64,000 bases of DNA from JBDSSS01 sp963764195 (GCA_963764195.1 CAVXRG010000010.1:1116001-1180000); one strand, 5' to 3'. Positions 30,601 to 38,325 are shown, counted from the first letter of the stretch. Numbers and translations are program-made. Notes: a model not told the origin generated them from the sequence alone.

Positions 30601-30860
30601 ACGACGCGGCGCACGCCCCGGTGCGCCTGGGCGATGGCGACCGACGTGTCGGTGCTCGCGACGTCGACGACGAGCAGCTGGGCGGGCGCGATGGTCTGGG
30701 CGGCGATGCCGTCGAGGCACTGGGTCAGCCAGGCCGCCCCGTTGCGCACGACGAGGACGACGGCGACCGCCGGCGGTGCCGGGGCCGCGCGGTGGCCCGT
30801 CGAGGAGGAGGGCTCCGCGCCGCCCCCGGCAACCGTGGGTCGGCTCAGGACGTCGGTCAT
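27606..30860 (-). CDS. Large GT2-family membrane glycosyltransferase
   Basis: The 1084-residue protein has an N-terminal GT-A domain (about 35-270: VAVVLVVRNGAAWLTQCLDGI, the metal-binding WVLHDDT, GGFDPTFDDYGADLDFGWRAQ) and a C-terminal half with about 12-14 transmembrane helices and an extracytoplasmic tail. It probably transfers a sugar to a lipid-linked or surface glycan. The start at ATG 30860 follows directly on the conserved GT2 region. An upstream in-frame start would overlap whiB2. It sits with DUF5719 and whiB2 as in Mycobacterium. Confidence 0.9.
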   Translation of the reverse strand: MTDVLSRPTVAGGGAEPSSSTGHRAAPAPPAVAVVLVVRNGAAWLTQCLDGIAAQTIAPAQLLVVDVASTDTSVAIAQAHRGVRRVVQDVQVLRLPNVVPVGQAIDAGVANLPSRPDARGEWVWVLHDDTVARPTTLARLLEAVLRSRTVAVAGPKIVSWDDPRRLVELGIQVTRSGRRLASPAPGEIDQGQYDSREDVLAVSTSGMLVRRDAHEELGGFDPTFDDYGADLDFGWRAQLADRRVIVVPGAVIREASAGMRGERPDGPRPREVERRTRRASRQVALARCGPVVAPFLAIWMAVSSLVSSLTLLVAKRPRLAWRELTDVTAVAHPAATLGARWRGRRTKRLRRGDLDTLFVSPATAARTTVDHIQDAIVPEHSRQRREAGSTTETGPTSDDSDALGHLPASLPHRVATHPGFLAVMAVLAATAVAWRVPIRAGALSGGNVGLAGAELRAVATGSSGLWHAFRDGWHGAGLGTSAESGPYLAVLSGLTWLIEHVPGVAESRSSAGVTIAWLLFLTPALSAWTAYVAGRVVTRSRLARALVAVAWGAGAVVTGLVGQGRVTAAVAHIVIPLVLAGFTLAARRDGTWTATFATVLAVAVLGAFVPPLIVGCAVAALVLVLVGPGVGRRLRGLALLVVPVGLLGPWVVRFVDDWRLLLSGPGIVSTSPEPAIWSLLAGQPEGLPTAGGRALVVALALVPVLLLGLVGLATPVRSRRAAVGLVAAGLLSLVGLAAALASGRVVLGSAETGVGASAPAHLWAGVGLELWVAGLLVGVLVGSTVVLPSLRRPRNRWALTGAVTAAALLVAPVLLLAADWAVVGVGRQITVGQATLPAVAVEQGGDPLGNRLLLLRPSDRVVDFVLVGQEPGELLRDLDRNNDVDESPLVTAVAEIVGGRGQGSLDAAGLASLGIGFVQAAAPVESPLARRLDSAGGLSRLGASQGGILWKVQPLPGAAGVAGGTAPSRVRLVDGAGAQLGVVPTSGPHAAVDTSLPAGAAGRRVVVAEPAEWAGQAVVSFDGQVLAPLAGETLPTYAVPARAGALRIDLAAADPWWRLAQGVLLALVVFLAVPFGNRRSRRRA

Positions 30861-30927
30861 CGCGCCGACCCTGGGCCGTCCGACGACCGACGACCCGGGC
30901 ACGTCGGCCCGGGCACCGGGCGCACGG

Positions 30928-31194
30928 TCAGACCGCGCGCTTCTTGAGCTTGCGACGCTCCCGCTCGGAGAGACCGCCCCAGATGCCGAAGCGCTCGTCG
31001 TTGGACAGGGCGTACTCGAGGCACTCGGCGCGCACTTCACACCCGACGCAGACCTTCTTGGCCTCGCGCGTGGAGCCGCCCTTCTCGGGGAAGAACGCCT
31101 CTGGATCGGTCTGGGCGCAGAGCGAACGCTCCTGCCAGGACAGCTCGGCCTCCTCGCTGTCCAGCTCCGCCGTGACCACCATCAAATCGTGCAT
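30928..31194 (-). CDS. whiB2: WhiB-family iron-sulfur transcription factor WhiB2/WhmD
   Basis: The 88-residue protein has the four cluster-binding cysteines (Cys26, Cys49, Cys52, Cys58; LCAQTDP, CVGCEVRAEC), the GIWGGLSERERR turn and a basic C-terminus RRKLKKRAV that binds DNA. WhiB2/WhmD is needed for septation in mycobacteria. The ATG at 31194 has a strong GAGGAGGGG ribosome-binding site. The promoter lies about 115 bp upstream. Its position between GT2 and fbiA fits Rv3260c. Confidence 0.95.
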   Translation of the reverse strand: MHDLMVVTAELDSEEAELSWQERSLCAQTDPEAFFPEKGGSTREAKKVCVGCEVRAECLEYALSNDERFGIWGGLSERERRKLKKRAV

Positions 31195-31311
31195 GACCCC
31201 TCCTCGACCCTGACGTACACGTGTGCCTCCGCACTTCTCGGCGCTGTTGCGGCGCTGTCGCGCCCTCACACCGAGGCCCGGTCGCCCGGCGGTGCAAGAC
31301 ACAACACTGGA

Positions 31312-31341
31312 ATTACATGCGTGTCATACGTCTCCCGTCAA
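31312..31341 (-). promoter_or_regulatory. Putative whiB2 promoter
   Basis: On the minus strand TTGACG (31341-31336) and TGTAAT (31317-31312) form a good -35/-10 pair with an 18-bp spacer. The predicted start lies near 31305 and gives a leader of about 110 nt. The divergent region also serves fbiA and is the most AT-rich intergenic DNA of the window. Confidence 0.6.
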
Positions 31342-31428
31342 GCCGTAGAATGATATTTGCCTCATTGGGGTAATACCTGATACCAGCCCAAAACGCCCCG
31401 CTTGGTCCGGGCTGAGAGGATCACTCCC

Positions 31429-32430
31429 ATGCGCATCACCGCCCTGGCGGGAGGAGTCGGCGGCGCCCGGTTCCTCCGCGGCCTCCTCCGCCACCTGTCC
31501 GACACCGCCGCTCTCGCCCCCTCCGGAGTGGCCGAGCCGGTCGAGCTGACCGTCATCGGCAACACCGGCGACGACATCACCCTCTTCGGCCTGCGGGTCT
31601 GCCCCGACCTCGACACGCTGCTCTACACGCTCGGTGGCGGGATCCACGAGGGCCAGGGCTGGGGCCGCGCCGACGAGACGCACAGCCTCGCGGGCGAGCT
31701 CGCCGCGCTCGGGGCGGAGCCGCAGTGGTTCGGCCTCGGCGACAAGGACTTCGCGACGCACGTCTACCGCTCCCAGCTGCTCGGGCAGGGTATGCCGCTC
31801 AGCGTCGTCACCGCGAAGCTGGCCGCCCGCTGGGGCCTGCCCGAGCAGGGCGTCCGGTTGCTGCCGATGACCGACACCCCCGTCGAGACCCACGTGGTCG
31901 TCGGCGAGGGCGAGCAGACCCGGGCGATCCACTTCCAGGAGTGGTGGGTGCGCCACCAGGCCTCACTGCCCGCCGAGCGCTTCGTCGTCGCCGGGCTCGA
32001 CGCGGCCGCGCCCGCGCCGGGCGTGCTCGACGCGATCCGGGAGGCGGACGTCGTGCTGCTGCCCCCGAGCAACCCCGTCGTCTCGATCGGGATCATCCTC
32101 GGGGTGCCCGGGCTGCGGGATGCCCTGCGCGGCACCCGCGCCCCCGTGGTCGGCGTCTCCCCGCTCGTCGGTGGTCGACCGGTGCGCGGCCACGCCGACG
32201 TCTGCCTCCGCACGATCGGGGTCGCCGAGACGAGCGCCGCGGTCGCCGGCCTCTACGCCGACTTCCTCGACGGCTGGCTCGTCGACGAGCAGGACCCGAT
32301 GGTCGGTCGGCCCGGCCTCGACGTCGTGCACCGCCCGCTGCTGATGTCCTCCCCCGACGCCGCCGCCGACCTCGCCGGCGCGGCGCTCGAGCTCGGCACC
32401 CGGCTGCGCCCGGAGCGGACCACCGCGTGA
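31429..32430 (+). CDS. fbiA: 2-phospho-L-lactate transferase CofD/FbiA
   Basis: The 333-residue enzyme joins a three-carbon phospho-acid (phosphoenolpyruvyl or phospholactyl) from a guanylated donor to Fo in coenzyme F420 synthesis. Motifs include ITALAGGVGGARFLRGL, TVIGNTGDDITLFGLRVCPDLDT, TPVETHVV and LLPPSNPVVSIGIIL. The ATG at 31429 follows a GAGAGGA ribosome-binding site. Its stop overlaps the fbiB GTG (GTGA). An F420-dependent oxidoreductase gene at 56.4 kb gives the cofactor a local user. Confidence 0.95.
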   Translation: MRITALAGGVGGARFLRGLLRHLSDTAALAPSGVAEPVELTVIGNTGDDITLFGLRVCPDLDTLLYTLGGGIHEGQGWGRADETHSLAGELAALGAEPQWFGLGDKDFATHVYRSQLLGQGMPLSVVTAKLAARWGLPEQGVRLLPMTDTPVETHVVVGEGEQTRAIHFQEWWVRHQASLPAERFVVAGLDAAAPAPGVLDAIREADVVLLPPSNPVVSIGIILGVPGLRDALRGTRAPVVGVSPLVGGRPVRGHADVCLRTIGVAETSAAVAGLYADFLDGWLVDEQDPMVGRPGLDVVHRPLLMSSPDAAADLAGAALELGTRLRPERTTA

Positions 32431-33476
32431 GTGAGCCGGTCTCGGTCATCCCGCTGAGCGGCATACCCGAGGTCCGGGAGGGCGACGACCTCGCCGAGGT
32501 CGTCGCCCTCGGGCTCACCGCCTCGGGGGTGCGCCTGGTCGACGGCGACGTGGTCGTCGTGTCGAGCAAGATCGCGAGCAAGGCGCTCGGCCTCGTCACC
32601 GACGACCCCGACCGGGAGCGCGTCGTCGCCGGGGAGAGCGGGGCCGTCGTCGCCGAGCGGGACGTCGACGGGCGGGTGACGCGCGTCGTGCGCGCCAAGG
32701 CCGGCCCGGTCATGGCGGCGGCCGGTGTCGACGCGTCCAACACCGGCGACCGCGGCGGGTTGCTCCTCCTCCCCCACGACCCCGACGCCGTCTGCGCGGT
32801 CCTGCACGCCGCCCTGGCCGCCGCGCACGGCGTGCGCGTGGGCGTGGTGCTCAGCGACACGGCGGGGCGCCCGTGGCGCGTCGGGCAGGTCGACTTCGCG
32901 CTCGGCGCCCACGGGGTGCGGGTCGTCGACGACCTGCGCGGCGGGGTCGACGCCGACGGCCGGGAGCTGTCGGTGACGAGCCGGGCCCTGGCCGACGAGC
33001 TGGCGGCTGCCGCGGACCTCGTCAAGGGCAAGGTCGGCGCCGTCCCGGTGGCCGTCGTGCGCGGGCTCGTCGACGCACTCGTCGAGGACTCGGACGCTGA
33101 TCACGACGGCGGGCGGAGCCTCGTGCGGACCGGGCCGAGCGACTGGTTCGCGATGGGCCGGGTCGAGGCGGTGCGCGCGGCGCTGGGGATCGAGCCGGGC
33201 AGCGCCGACTCCGACCGGGTCGGCCTGGTACCGGCCGGCCCGACGACGCAGCAGGCAGCCGTCGGTCGTGCGGTGCGGGTGGCCCTGCACGGGCACGAGG
33301 CGGCCTCAGCCGACGTCGGCGCCGACTCGGTGACGCTGAGCGCCGAGACGGCCTATGAGCTCGGCGTCGTCACGGCCCGCCTCCAGACGGCGCTGTGGTG
33401 CGAGTTCCTCACCGCCACAGCCGGATCCCCCGCCGCCGACGGCCGCACCCTCGTCCTCCAGATCACCCCCACCTGA
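32427..33476 (+). CDS. fbiB: Coenzyme F420:L-glutamate ligase, short form
   Basis: The 349-residue protein has the CofE gamma-glutamyl ligase domain (about 1-250: VSVIPLSGIPEVREGDDLAE, DVVVVSSKIASKALG, GGLLLLPHDPDA, VVLSDTAGRPWRVGQVDFALG). In mycobacterial FbiB a nitroreductase-like FMN domain of about 200 residues follows. Here only about 90 residues remain after the ligase domain and no clear FMN motif is seen. The GTG start at 32427 overlaps the fbiA stop. The gene ends before a repeated hairpin region. Confidence 0.9.
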   Translation: MSEPVSVIPLSGIPEVREGDDLAEVVALGLTASGVRLVDGDVVVVSSKIASKALGLVTDDPDRERVVAGESGAVVAERDVDGRVTRVVRAKAGPVMAAAGVDASNTGDRGGLLLLPHDPDAVCAVLHAALAAAHGVRVGVVLSDTAGRPWRVGQVDFALGAHGVRVVDDLRGGVDADGRELSVTSRALADELAAAADLVKGKVGAVPVAVVRGLVDALVEDSDADHDGGRSLVRTGPSDWFAMGRVEAVRAALGIEPGSADSDRVGLVPAGPTTQQAAVGRAVRVALHGHEAASADVGADSVTLSAETAYELGVVTARLQTALWCEFLTATAGSPAADGRTLVLQITPT

Positions 33477-33480
33477 CCCC

Positions 33481-33527
33481 GTCGAGTGCCCACTTCCTTC
33501 CCCCGGCACCCCGTCGAGTGGGCACTT
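33481..33527 (+). repeat. Two direct copies of a GTCGAGTGGGCACTT-type 15-mer
   Basis: Copy one (33481-33495) differs at two positions. Copy two (33513-33527) is perfect. Both match one arm of the hairpin that follows, so they can compete for pairing with its other arm. Confidence 0.85.
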
Positions 33528-33548
33528 CCCTCCACACCTCGACGTGAC

Positions 33549-33587
33549 AAAGTGCCCACTCGACCTGGAGCGTCGAGTGGGCACTTT
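33549..33587. terminator. Perfect 16-bp hairpin between fbiB and the tad operon
   Basis: AAAGTGCCCACTCGAC (33549-33564) pairs with 33572-33587 across a 7-nt loop. The two transcription units converge here, so it is a likely bidirectional terminator. The right arm runs into TTTCCTTC. Confidence 0.85.
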
Positions 33588-33590
33588 CCT

Positions 33591-34103
33591 TCAGCCGACC
33601 GTGGCGCGGGCTCGCGACGAGACCGTGATGGTGACGCCGCCACCGAGCGACTCGAGCACCCAGCCAGTCATCGGCAGGGTGGCCCGGCCACTCAGGGTCA
33701 CCACGGCGGTGCGGCCGTCGGGCGACCCGGTCTGCGGGACGAGGCCCCAGTCACTGATCCCGGTGGGCCGCGGGGTCACGGCGAGGTGCGCGGCGGCCGA
33801 TTCGAGGACGGACGCGTCGGTGAGCGCCAACCGGGCGCCCACCCCCTGCTCGTAGACGGACCGCTCGTCGAGGGAGTCCGCGGCGTCGAGCGCGGCCGCG
33901 TCGGTGACGTCGAGCAGCCGCATCCGGGCCAGCTGCGCCGCAGTCACGTCGATGCCCCCGAGGATCAGCACGAGCACGATGACGAACAGGCCGAGGATGA
34001 GCAGGCTGACCTGGCCCTGCTCGGCCGGGTCGGAGGCCCCTGCGCGAACGCGCCCACGACCGCGGGCGCGCCCTTGCGGGCTGAGCGGCATACCTCGCCT
34101 CAT
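33591..34103 (-). CDS. TadG/Rv3654c-like Flp pilus-assembly protein
   Basis: The 170-residue protein has a short basic N-terminus, a transmembrane segment (about 27-50: GQVSLLILGLFVIVLVLILGG) with a glycine and polar start typical of TadE/TadG-like pseudopilins, and an extracellular part (DVTDAAALDAADSLDER). It is the last gene of the tad operon, as Rv3654c is in Mycobacterium. The ATG overlaps the stop of the upstream tadE gene (ATGA). The GTG/ATG choice is fixed by this overlap. Confidence 0.82.
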   Translation of the reverse strand: MRRGMPLSPQGRARGRGRVRAGASDPAEQGQVSLLILGLFVIVLVLILGGIDVTAAQLARMRLLDVTDAAALDAADSLDERSVYEQGVGARLALTDASVLESAAAHLAVTPRPTGISDWGLVPQTGSPDGRTAVVTLSGRATLPMTGWVLESLGGGVTITVSSRARATVG

Positions 34104-34549
34104 CGGCCGACATACCGGTCGACGGTCGCGAGGTGCGTCGAGGAGATCGTCACCGCGCTCGGGACGCGGTCGCTGATGAAGTCGGGGATGAGCGGGAGCT
34201 GCACGACGATGCTCGCGATCGCCGTCACCGTCCCGTCCGGACGCAGGCACGGGGAGCCGTCGCAGGCCAGGCCGAGCGTGGCTCCGCGCGAGAAGGCGAA
34301 GTCCTCGAATGCCAGTGCGGCGGCCGAGCGCGCCCGGGCACCGGCGTCGGCATCGTTGGCCCCGGTGACGAAGGCGCGCCCCGCCTCCCGACCGGCGAGC
34401 GAGGCCGAGAACGCCGCTGCCTGCAGCCGGGCCGCGGTGAGGACGAGGTAGACGAGCGGCAGCAGGAGCAGCACCCCGAGGAAGATGAACTCGACGACGG
34501 CCCGACCGTCCTCCGACGACCCGGGCAGCCGACGGGCGGGGCCGTTCAC
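34100..34549 (-). CDS. TadE-family protein
   Basis: The 149-residue protein has the TadE pattern: GRAVVEFIFLGVLLLLPLVYLVL with a Glu at the fifth position after a Gly, then a transmembrane helix and an extracellular domain containing two cysteines (LACDGSPC), probably a disulfide. TadE proteins are minor pseudopilins processed by a prepilin peptidase. The GTG start overlaps the stop of the next upstream gene (GTGA). Confidence 0.85.
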   Translation of the reverse strand: MNGPARRLPGSSEDGRAVVEFIFLGVLLLLPLVYLVLTAARLQAAAFSASLAGREAGRAFVTGANDADAGARARSAAALAFEDFAFSRGATLGLACDGSPCLRPDGTVTAIASIVVQLPLIPDFISDRVPSAVTISSTHLATVDRYVGR

Positions 34550-34962
34550 GGCGGGCCGCCGACGGCCTGGGACTCGCGGAAGGCACGCCCACTGACCGTG
34601 AGCACTCCCGACGGACCGATCGGACCCAGCACCGGTAGCGGTGCCCTGACGGTGATCTCGACGACCTGGACGCCGGCCCCCGTGGTGCCGGTCGACGCCG
34701 AGACGTCGCCGGCGAACGACGCCCCGACGGCAGACGTGATCAGCGCGCGCGTCCGCACGACCCCGTCACCCGGGACCGCGTCGAAGCGGGCCCCGTAGCG
34801 TGCCCCCTCGGAGGCCGAGGCGATGAGCGTGTTGCGCACGTAGAGGGCGAGCCCGAGCTGGAAGACGGCCATCGCAACCAGCAGGACGAGGCCGGCAACC
34901 ATGACGAACTCGGCCACTGCAGAGCCGTTTTCGCGTCGAGCTCGATCAAGCGGGCCGATCAC
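34546..34962 (-). CDS. Second TadE-family protein
   Basis: The 138-residue protein starts VIGPLDRARRENGSAVAEF and continues into a transmembrane helix (VMVAGLVLLVAMAVFQLGLALY), with the pseudopilin Gly-Ser-Ala-x-x-Glu-Phe pattern. A beta-rich extracellular part follows. The GTG at 34962 is chosen because it overlaps the stop of the flp-like gene (GTGA). Confidence 0.83.
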   Translation of the reverse strand: MIGPLDRARRENGSAVAEFVMVAGLVLLVAMAVFQLGLALYVRNTLIASASEGARYGARFDAVPGDGVVRTRALITSAVGASFAGDVSASTGTTGAGVQVVEITVRAPLPVLGPIGPSGVLTVSGRAFRESQAVGGPP

Positions 34963-35174
34963 GGTCCCTGGACGTTGGAGATCGCGTCGGTGAAGAGCTG
35001 CCCGAGCTGTGGCCCGGCGAGAGCCCACAGCGCCGTCACGAGTCCGGCCGTCATGATCGTGATGAGGACCCAACCCGGGACGTCACCGCGGTCCGGGCGG
35101 CCGCCCAGCTGACCGACGAGCGTGTCGAGGAGAAGCCGTCGCTGTCGACGGGCGGCGTTGCGAAGTGCGGTCAT
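34959..35174 (-). CDS. Flp-like small pilin (DUF4244-type)
   Basis: The 71-residue protein has a basic N-terminal half, then RGDVPGWVLITIMTAGLV and a hydrophobic helix, ending in a polar tail (LFTDAISNVQGP). It is the right size and in the right place, between tadC and tadE, for the major Flp pilin. The canonical Glu at +5 is not evident, which makes processing uncertain. The ATG has an AGGGAGA ribosome-binding site and an AT-rich 50-bp gap upstream. Confidence 0.75.
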   Translation of the reverse strand: MTALRNAARRQRRLLLDTLVGQLGGRPDRGDVPGWVLITIMTAGLVTALWALAGPQLGQLFTDAISNVQGP

Positions 35175-35225
35175 GGTGTCTCCCTGTCATTTCTCAATCA
35201 ATCTGTCGTGCATGGACATCGGTGG

Positions 35226-36221
35226 TCACAGCCGGAAGCTGAGGAAGTCGATACCGGGATAGACGGCGAACAGGACCGTGACGGGCAGGATGAGGAAGAC
35301 GACGGGGATCATCATGAGGATCTCCTTCTTGCCGCCCTGCTCCATGAGGGTGCGGCGCCCGTCCTCGCGCACGTCCTGCGCCTGGGCGCGCAGCACCTCG
35401 GCCAGGGGCGTCCCGCGCTGCACGGCCACGATGATCCCGTCGACGAAGCGGCTGAGGCTGGGCAGCCCGGTCCGCTCTGCGAGACCCTGCAGGGCGGTGG
35501 GCAGGTTCGCCCCGGCGCGCGCGTCGGCGAGACAGCGGCGCAGCTCGTCGGAGAGCTCGCCGTTCGAGAGCCGACACACCCGCTCGAGCGCGCCGGCGGC
35601 ACCCTCACCGGCGCTCACTGCGAGCGCGAGCAACTCTGCGACCGTCGGGAACTCGACCAACATCTTCGCCTCCCTGCGGCCCGCAGCACGGCTCAGCGCG
35701 TAGTCCCGCCCGGCGATGCCGCCCAGGCCCCCGACGAGGACGAAGCCGACGAGGACCGGCACGGAGAACTGGTGTCGGGTGACCGCCGTGAGCCCGGTCA
35801 GCGCGAGGCCGACAGCCAGACCGATGGCCCCCCAGAGCACCTGCTCGGCACGGAACCGCTCGAGGTCTGCCGGCATCCCGGCGCGCTGCTGGCGCCGGGT
35901 CACGGAGGTGGAGCCGCCAAGGGCCTGCTCGACCCGGCGCCCGACGGCGCGGACCACGGGTGCCAGCAGCGCACCGAGACCGAACGGGCCCCTGGGTGCC
36001 GACGGCGGTGCGAGCAGTCTCGACGGGCGAGGGGTGTCGCGCAGGTAGGGCTCGAGCCGGTCATCGAGGGTCGGCCGGCGCATGGCGGGAAGTCCGGCGA
36101 GGACGAGAAGGAGGCCGAGGCCGAACAGCAGGCCGGCCGTGGCTCCGGCCCAGGACCAGGACCAGGACCAGGACCAGCCGACGGTCGTGGGCCCGGACAC
36201 AGGGTCGAGGATGCCGGTCAT
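35226..36221 (-). CDS. TadC-like inner-membrane platform protein (GSPII_F domain)
   Basis: The 331-residue protein has a T2SS-F domain in the C-terminal half (EFPTVAELLALAVSAGEGAAGALERV, VDGIIVAVQRGTPLAEVLRAQA) and three to four transmembrane helices. The N-terminal helix is preceded by a Trp-Ser repeat encoded by (CCAGGA) hexanucleotides. The ATG overlaps the tadB stop (ATGA). With TadB it forms the membrane platform that TadA drives. Confidence 0.87.
   Translation of the reverse strand: MTGILDPVSGPTTVGWSWSWSWSWAGATAGLLFGLGLLLVLAGLPAMRRPTLDDRLEPYLRDTPRPSRLLAPPSAPRGPFGLGALLAPVVRAVGRRVEQALGGSTSVTRRQQRAGMPADLERFRAEQVLWGAIGLAVGLALTGLTAVTRHQFSVPVLVGFVLVGGLGGIAGRDYALSRAAGRREAKMLVEFPTVAELLALAVSAGEGAAGALERVCRLSNGELSDELRRCLADARAGANLPTALQGLAERTGLPSLSRFVDGIIVAVQRGTPLAEVLRAQAQDVREDGRRTLMEQGGKKEILMMIPVVFLILPVTVLFAVYPGIDFLSFRL
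36150..36177. repeat. Hexanucleotide tandem repeat (CCAGGA, about 4.7 copies) in tadC
   Basis: Four full units and a partial fifth encode alternating Trp and Ser on the minus strand near the TadC N-terminus. Confidence 0.9.
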
Positions 36222-37090
36222 CGCAGCACCCGCTCCTCGTCGGGGAGACGGCCGACCCACACCATGATCCGGTAGGCGAGGACGCAGAGTCCGGCCCCCA
36301 CCGCGAGGATCACCCAGCCGGCCGGCGAGGAGTACGCGGAGAGCGAGTCGCTCTTGAACCCGAGCATGGCGAGCACCACCCAGGGAGCCGCAACGGCGAG
36401 GCGAGCGGCACTCACCGTCCAGCCCTGTCTCGTCTCGAGCTCGGAGCGGGTCCTCGCGTCCTCGCGGAGGAACACCGACAGGGTGCGGAGCAGGCGGCCG
36501 AGGTCGCTCCCTCCGACCTCCCTCGCGATCCGAAGCGACTCGACGAGGCGGTCCGCCACCGGGTCGCTCAGCCGGTCCTTGAGCCGGTCCAGGCAGTCGC
36601 TGAAACGTCCTGTCGTTCGGTAGTCCTCGGCGAAGGCGGCGAAGGCGGGACGGAGCTCCTCCGGTCCGCGAATACTCAACTGCGACAGGGCTTCCGGTAG
36701 GGCCAGACCTGCTCGGACGCCCGAGGTGATGTTGTCGACGGCGTCGGGCCACTGGTCCCGCAGCCGTTGGCGTCGAGCACGGGCGCGCATGCGGACGACA
36801 GAGACGGGCGCGAAGGCGGCGATGACTGCGAAGCACACGGCGACGGGCACCACTCCGGTCAGGACGATGACGCCGAGGAAGGCGAGCGCGAAGAGCACCG
36901 TCGAGCCGACGACGAGGTTCGCCGGCGTCACCGACGAGAACCCCGCCTGGTGGAGATGGTCGCGCAGGTCCAGCATGACACCGGGTCGGCGCCGAGCGCG
37001 CTCTGCCGTCGGGACCTGCGGCCAGAACGACCAGTAGATGCAGAAGACTCCGGCGCCCAGCAGCAGACCGACGACGAGCGGGGACATCAC
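36218..37090 (-). CDS. TadB-like inner-membrane platform protein
   Basis: The 290-residue protein has an N-terminal helix, a pair of helices around 60-95 and a GSPII_F domain (DQWPDAVDNITSGVRAGLALPEAL, LVESLRIAREVGGSDLGRLLRTLS) with two closing helices. Start codons GTG 37090 and ATG 37087 are both possible. The GTG overlaps the cpaF stop (GTGA), in line with the other junctions of this operon. Confidence 0.87.
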   Translation of the reverse strand: MMSPLVVGLLLGAGVFCIYWSFWPQVPTAERARRRPGVMLDLRDHLHQAGFSSVTPANLVVGSTVLFALAFLGVIVLTGVVPVAVCFAVIAAFAPVSVVRMRARARRQRLRDQWPDAVDNITSGVRAGLALPEALSQLSIRGPEELRPAFAAFAEDYRTTGRFSDCLDRLKDRLSDPVADRLVESLRIAREVGGSDLGRLLRTLSVFLREDARTRSELETRQGWTVSAARLAVAAPWVVLAMLGFKSDSLSAYSSPAGWVILAVGAGLCVLAYRIMVWVGRLPDEERVLR

Positions 37091-38325
37091 TCAGCCGCCT
37101 GCCCGAGGAGGGACATCACGTCGTAGCCGGCCCGCTCGAAGGCCTCCCGGTGCGGCGGGTAGCCGTCAGCGCGAGCGAGGATGCCGGACCGGGTGACGAA
37201 GAGGTCCGCGATCTCGATGACGTCCCCCTCGGCACGCCCCGGCACGGCGACGATCTCGCGAACCCTCCGCTTGCCGTCCCGCTCGAGGGCGACGTGGACG
37301 ACGAGGTCGACCGAGGCCGCTACGGTGGGGACGACGAACCGGCTCGAGACGTTCTCCCCCGCCAGGAGGGGAAGCGTACACATCTTGGTGACCGCCTCCC
37401 GCGCGCTGTTGGCGTGCAGGGTGCACATCCCGGGAACGCCGCTGTTCAGGGCGATCAGCAGGTCGAGACTCTCCTCCTGGCGAACCTCGCCGACGATGAT
37501 CCGCGACGGGCGCATCCGCAGCGCCTCCTTGACGAGCCGCCGCAGCGGCACCTCCCCCGTCCCCTCGAGGCTCGGCTGACGACACTGGAGCGCGGCCACG
37601 TCGCGCAGGGGGATCTTCAGCTCGAAGACCTCCTCGCAGGTGACCACCCGCTCCCGAGGCGGGATGGCTGCCGCGAGGCAGTTCAGGAGCGTCGTCTTTC
37701 CTGCCTGGGTGCCGCCGGCCACGAGGATGTTGAGGCCGCTCGCCACCGCGGCATCGAGGAAGGTGGCCGCCTGCTTCGTCAGAGTCCCGAGCCGGACGAG
37801 GTCCTCGAGGTGGTCGGCCTTGACGACGAACTTGCGGACGTTGACCTGCCAGTGCGTGCGGCTGATGTCGGGGATGACGACGTGCAGGCGAGAACCGTCG
37901 GCCAGGGTGGCATCGACGAACGGGCTGCTGAGGTCGACCCGTCGCCCGGACGCCTTGAGCATCCGCTCGACGAGGTCACGCACGTCGTCGGCCGTGAGCA
38001 TCGTCGCGGTCAGCTCGGCCACGCCCCCACGAGCCACGAACACCTTGCTGGGGTCGTTGATCCACACCTCCTCGACGGTGGGGTCGTCGAAGTACTGCTG
38101 GAGCGGTCCGTACCCGGCCACGACAGCCAGCACGGAATGCACGGCCGCAGCCGGGTCACCCAGTGGTGCGAGTCCCCCGTGGAGGCTCCGCTCGTCGTAG
38201 TCCTGCACGACGTCCTGCACGAGCCGGCGCACCTCGAGCGAGTCCCGGGCGGGATCGAGTCCGGAGCGCCGGATCAGCTCCCTGACCTCACCCTCGACGG
38301 TCCGAACCGCTTCGTGCGTCGACAT
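37087..38325 (-). CDS. cpaF: CpaF/TadA secretion ATPase
   Basis: The 412-residue ATPase has a helical N-terminus, then GYGPLQQYFDDPTVEEVWIN, Walker A AGGTQAGKTTLL (about 203-214), the Asp box and Walker B RIIVGEVRQEESLDLL, and the His box CTLHANSAREAV. It powers Flp pilus assembly or secretion. The ATG at 38325 follows AGGGGACAGGG. It is the first gene of the cpaF-tadB-tadC-flp-tadE-tadE-tadG operon. No prepilin peptidase is in the window. A direct repeat of TGACAC lies at 38335-38347. Confidence 0.93.
   Translation of the reverse strand: MSTHEAVRTVEGEVRELIRRSGLDPARDSLEVRRLVQDVVQDYDERSLHGGLAPLGDPAAAVHSVLAVVAGYGPLQQYFDDPTVEEVWINDPSKVFVARGGVAELTATMLTADDVRDLVERMLKASGRRVDLSSPFVDATLADGSRLHVVIPDISRTHWQVNVRKFVVKADHLEDLVRLGTLTKQAATFLDAAVASGLNILVAGGTQAGKTTLLNCLAAAIPPRERVVTCEEVFELKIPLRDVAALQCRQPSLEGTGEVPLRRLVKEALRMRPSRIIVGEVRQEESLDLLIALNSGVPGMCTLHANSAREAVTKMCTLPLLAGENVSSRFVVPTVAASVDLVVHVALERDGKRRVREIVAVPGRAEGDVIEIADLFVTRSGILARADGYPPHREAFERAGYDVMSLLGQAAE

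Noticed and set aside
27894..30947. Long plus-strand frame opposite the GT2 gene
   Set aside because: Asp/Arg/Gly-rich shadow of a clear glycosyltransferase.
33481..33587. Possible CRISPR-like repeats
   Set aside because: Only four copies, irregular spacing, one inverted, and no cas genes. It fits a terminator with duplicated arms.
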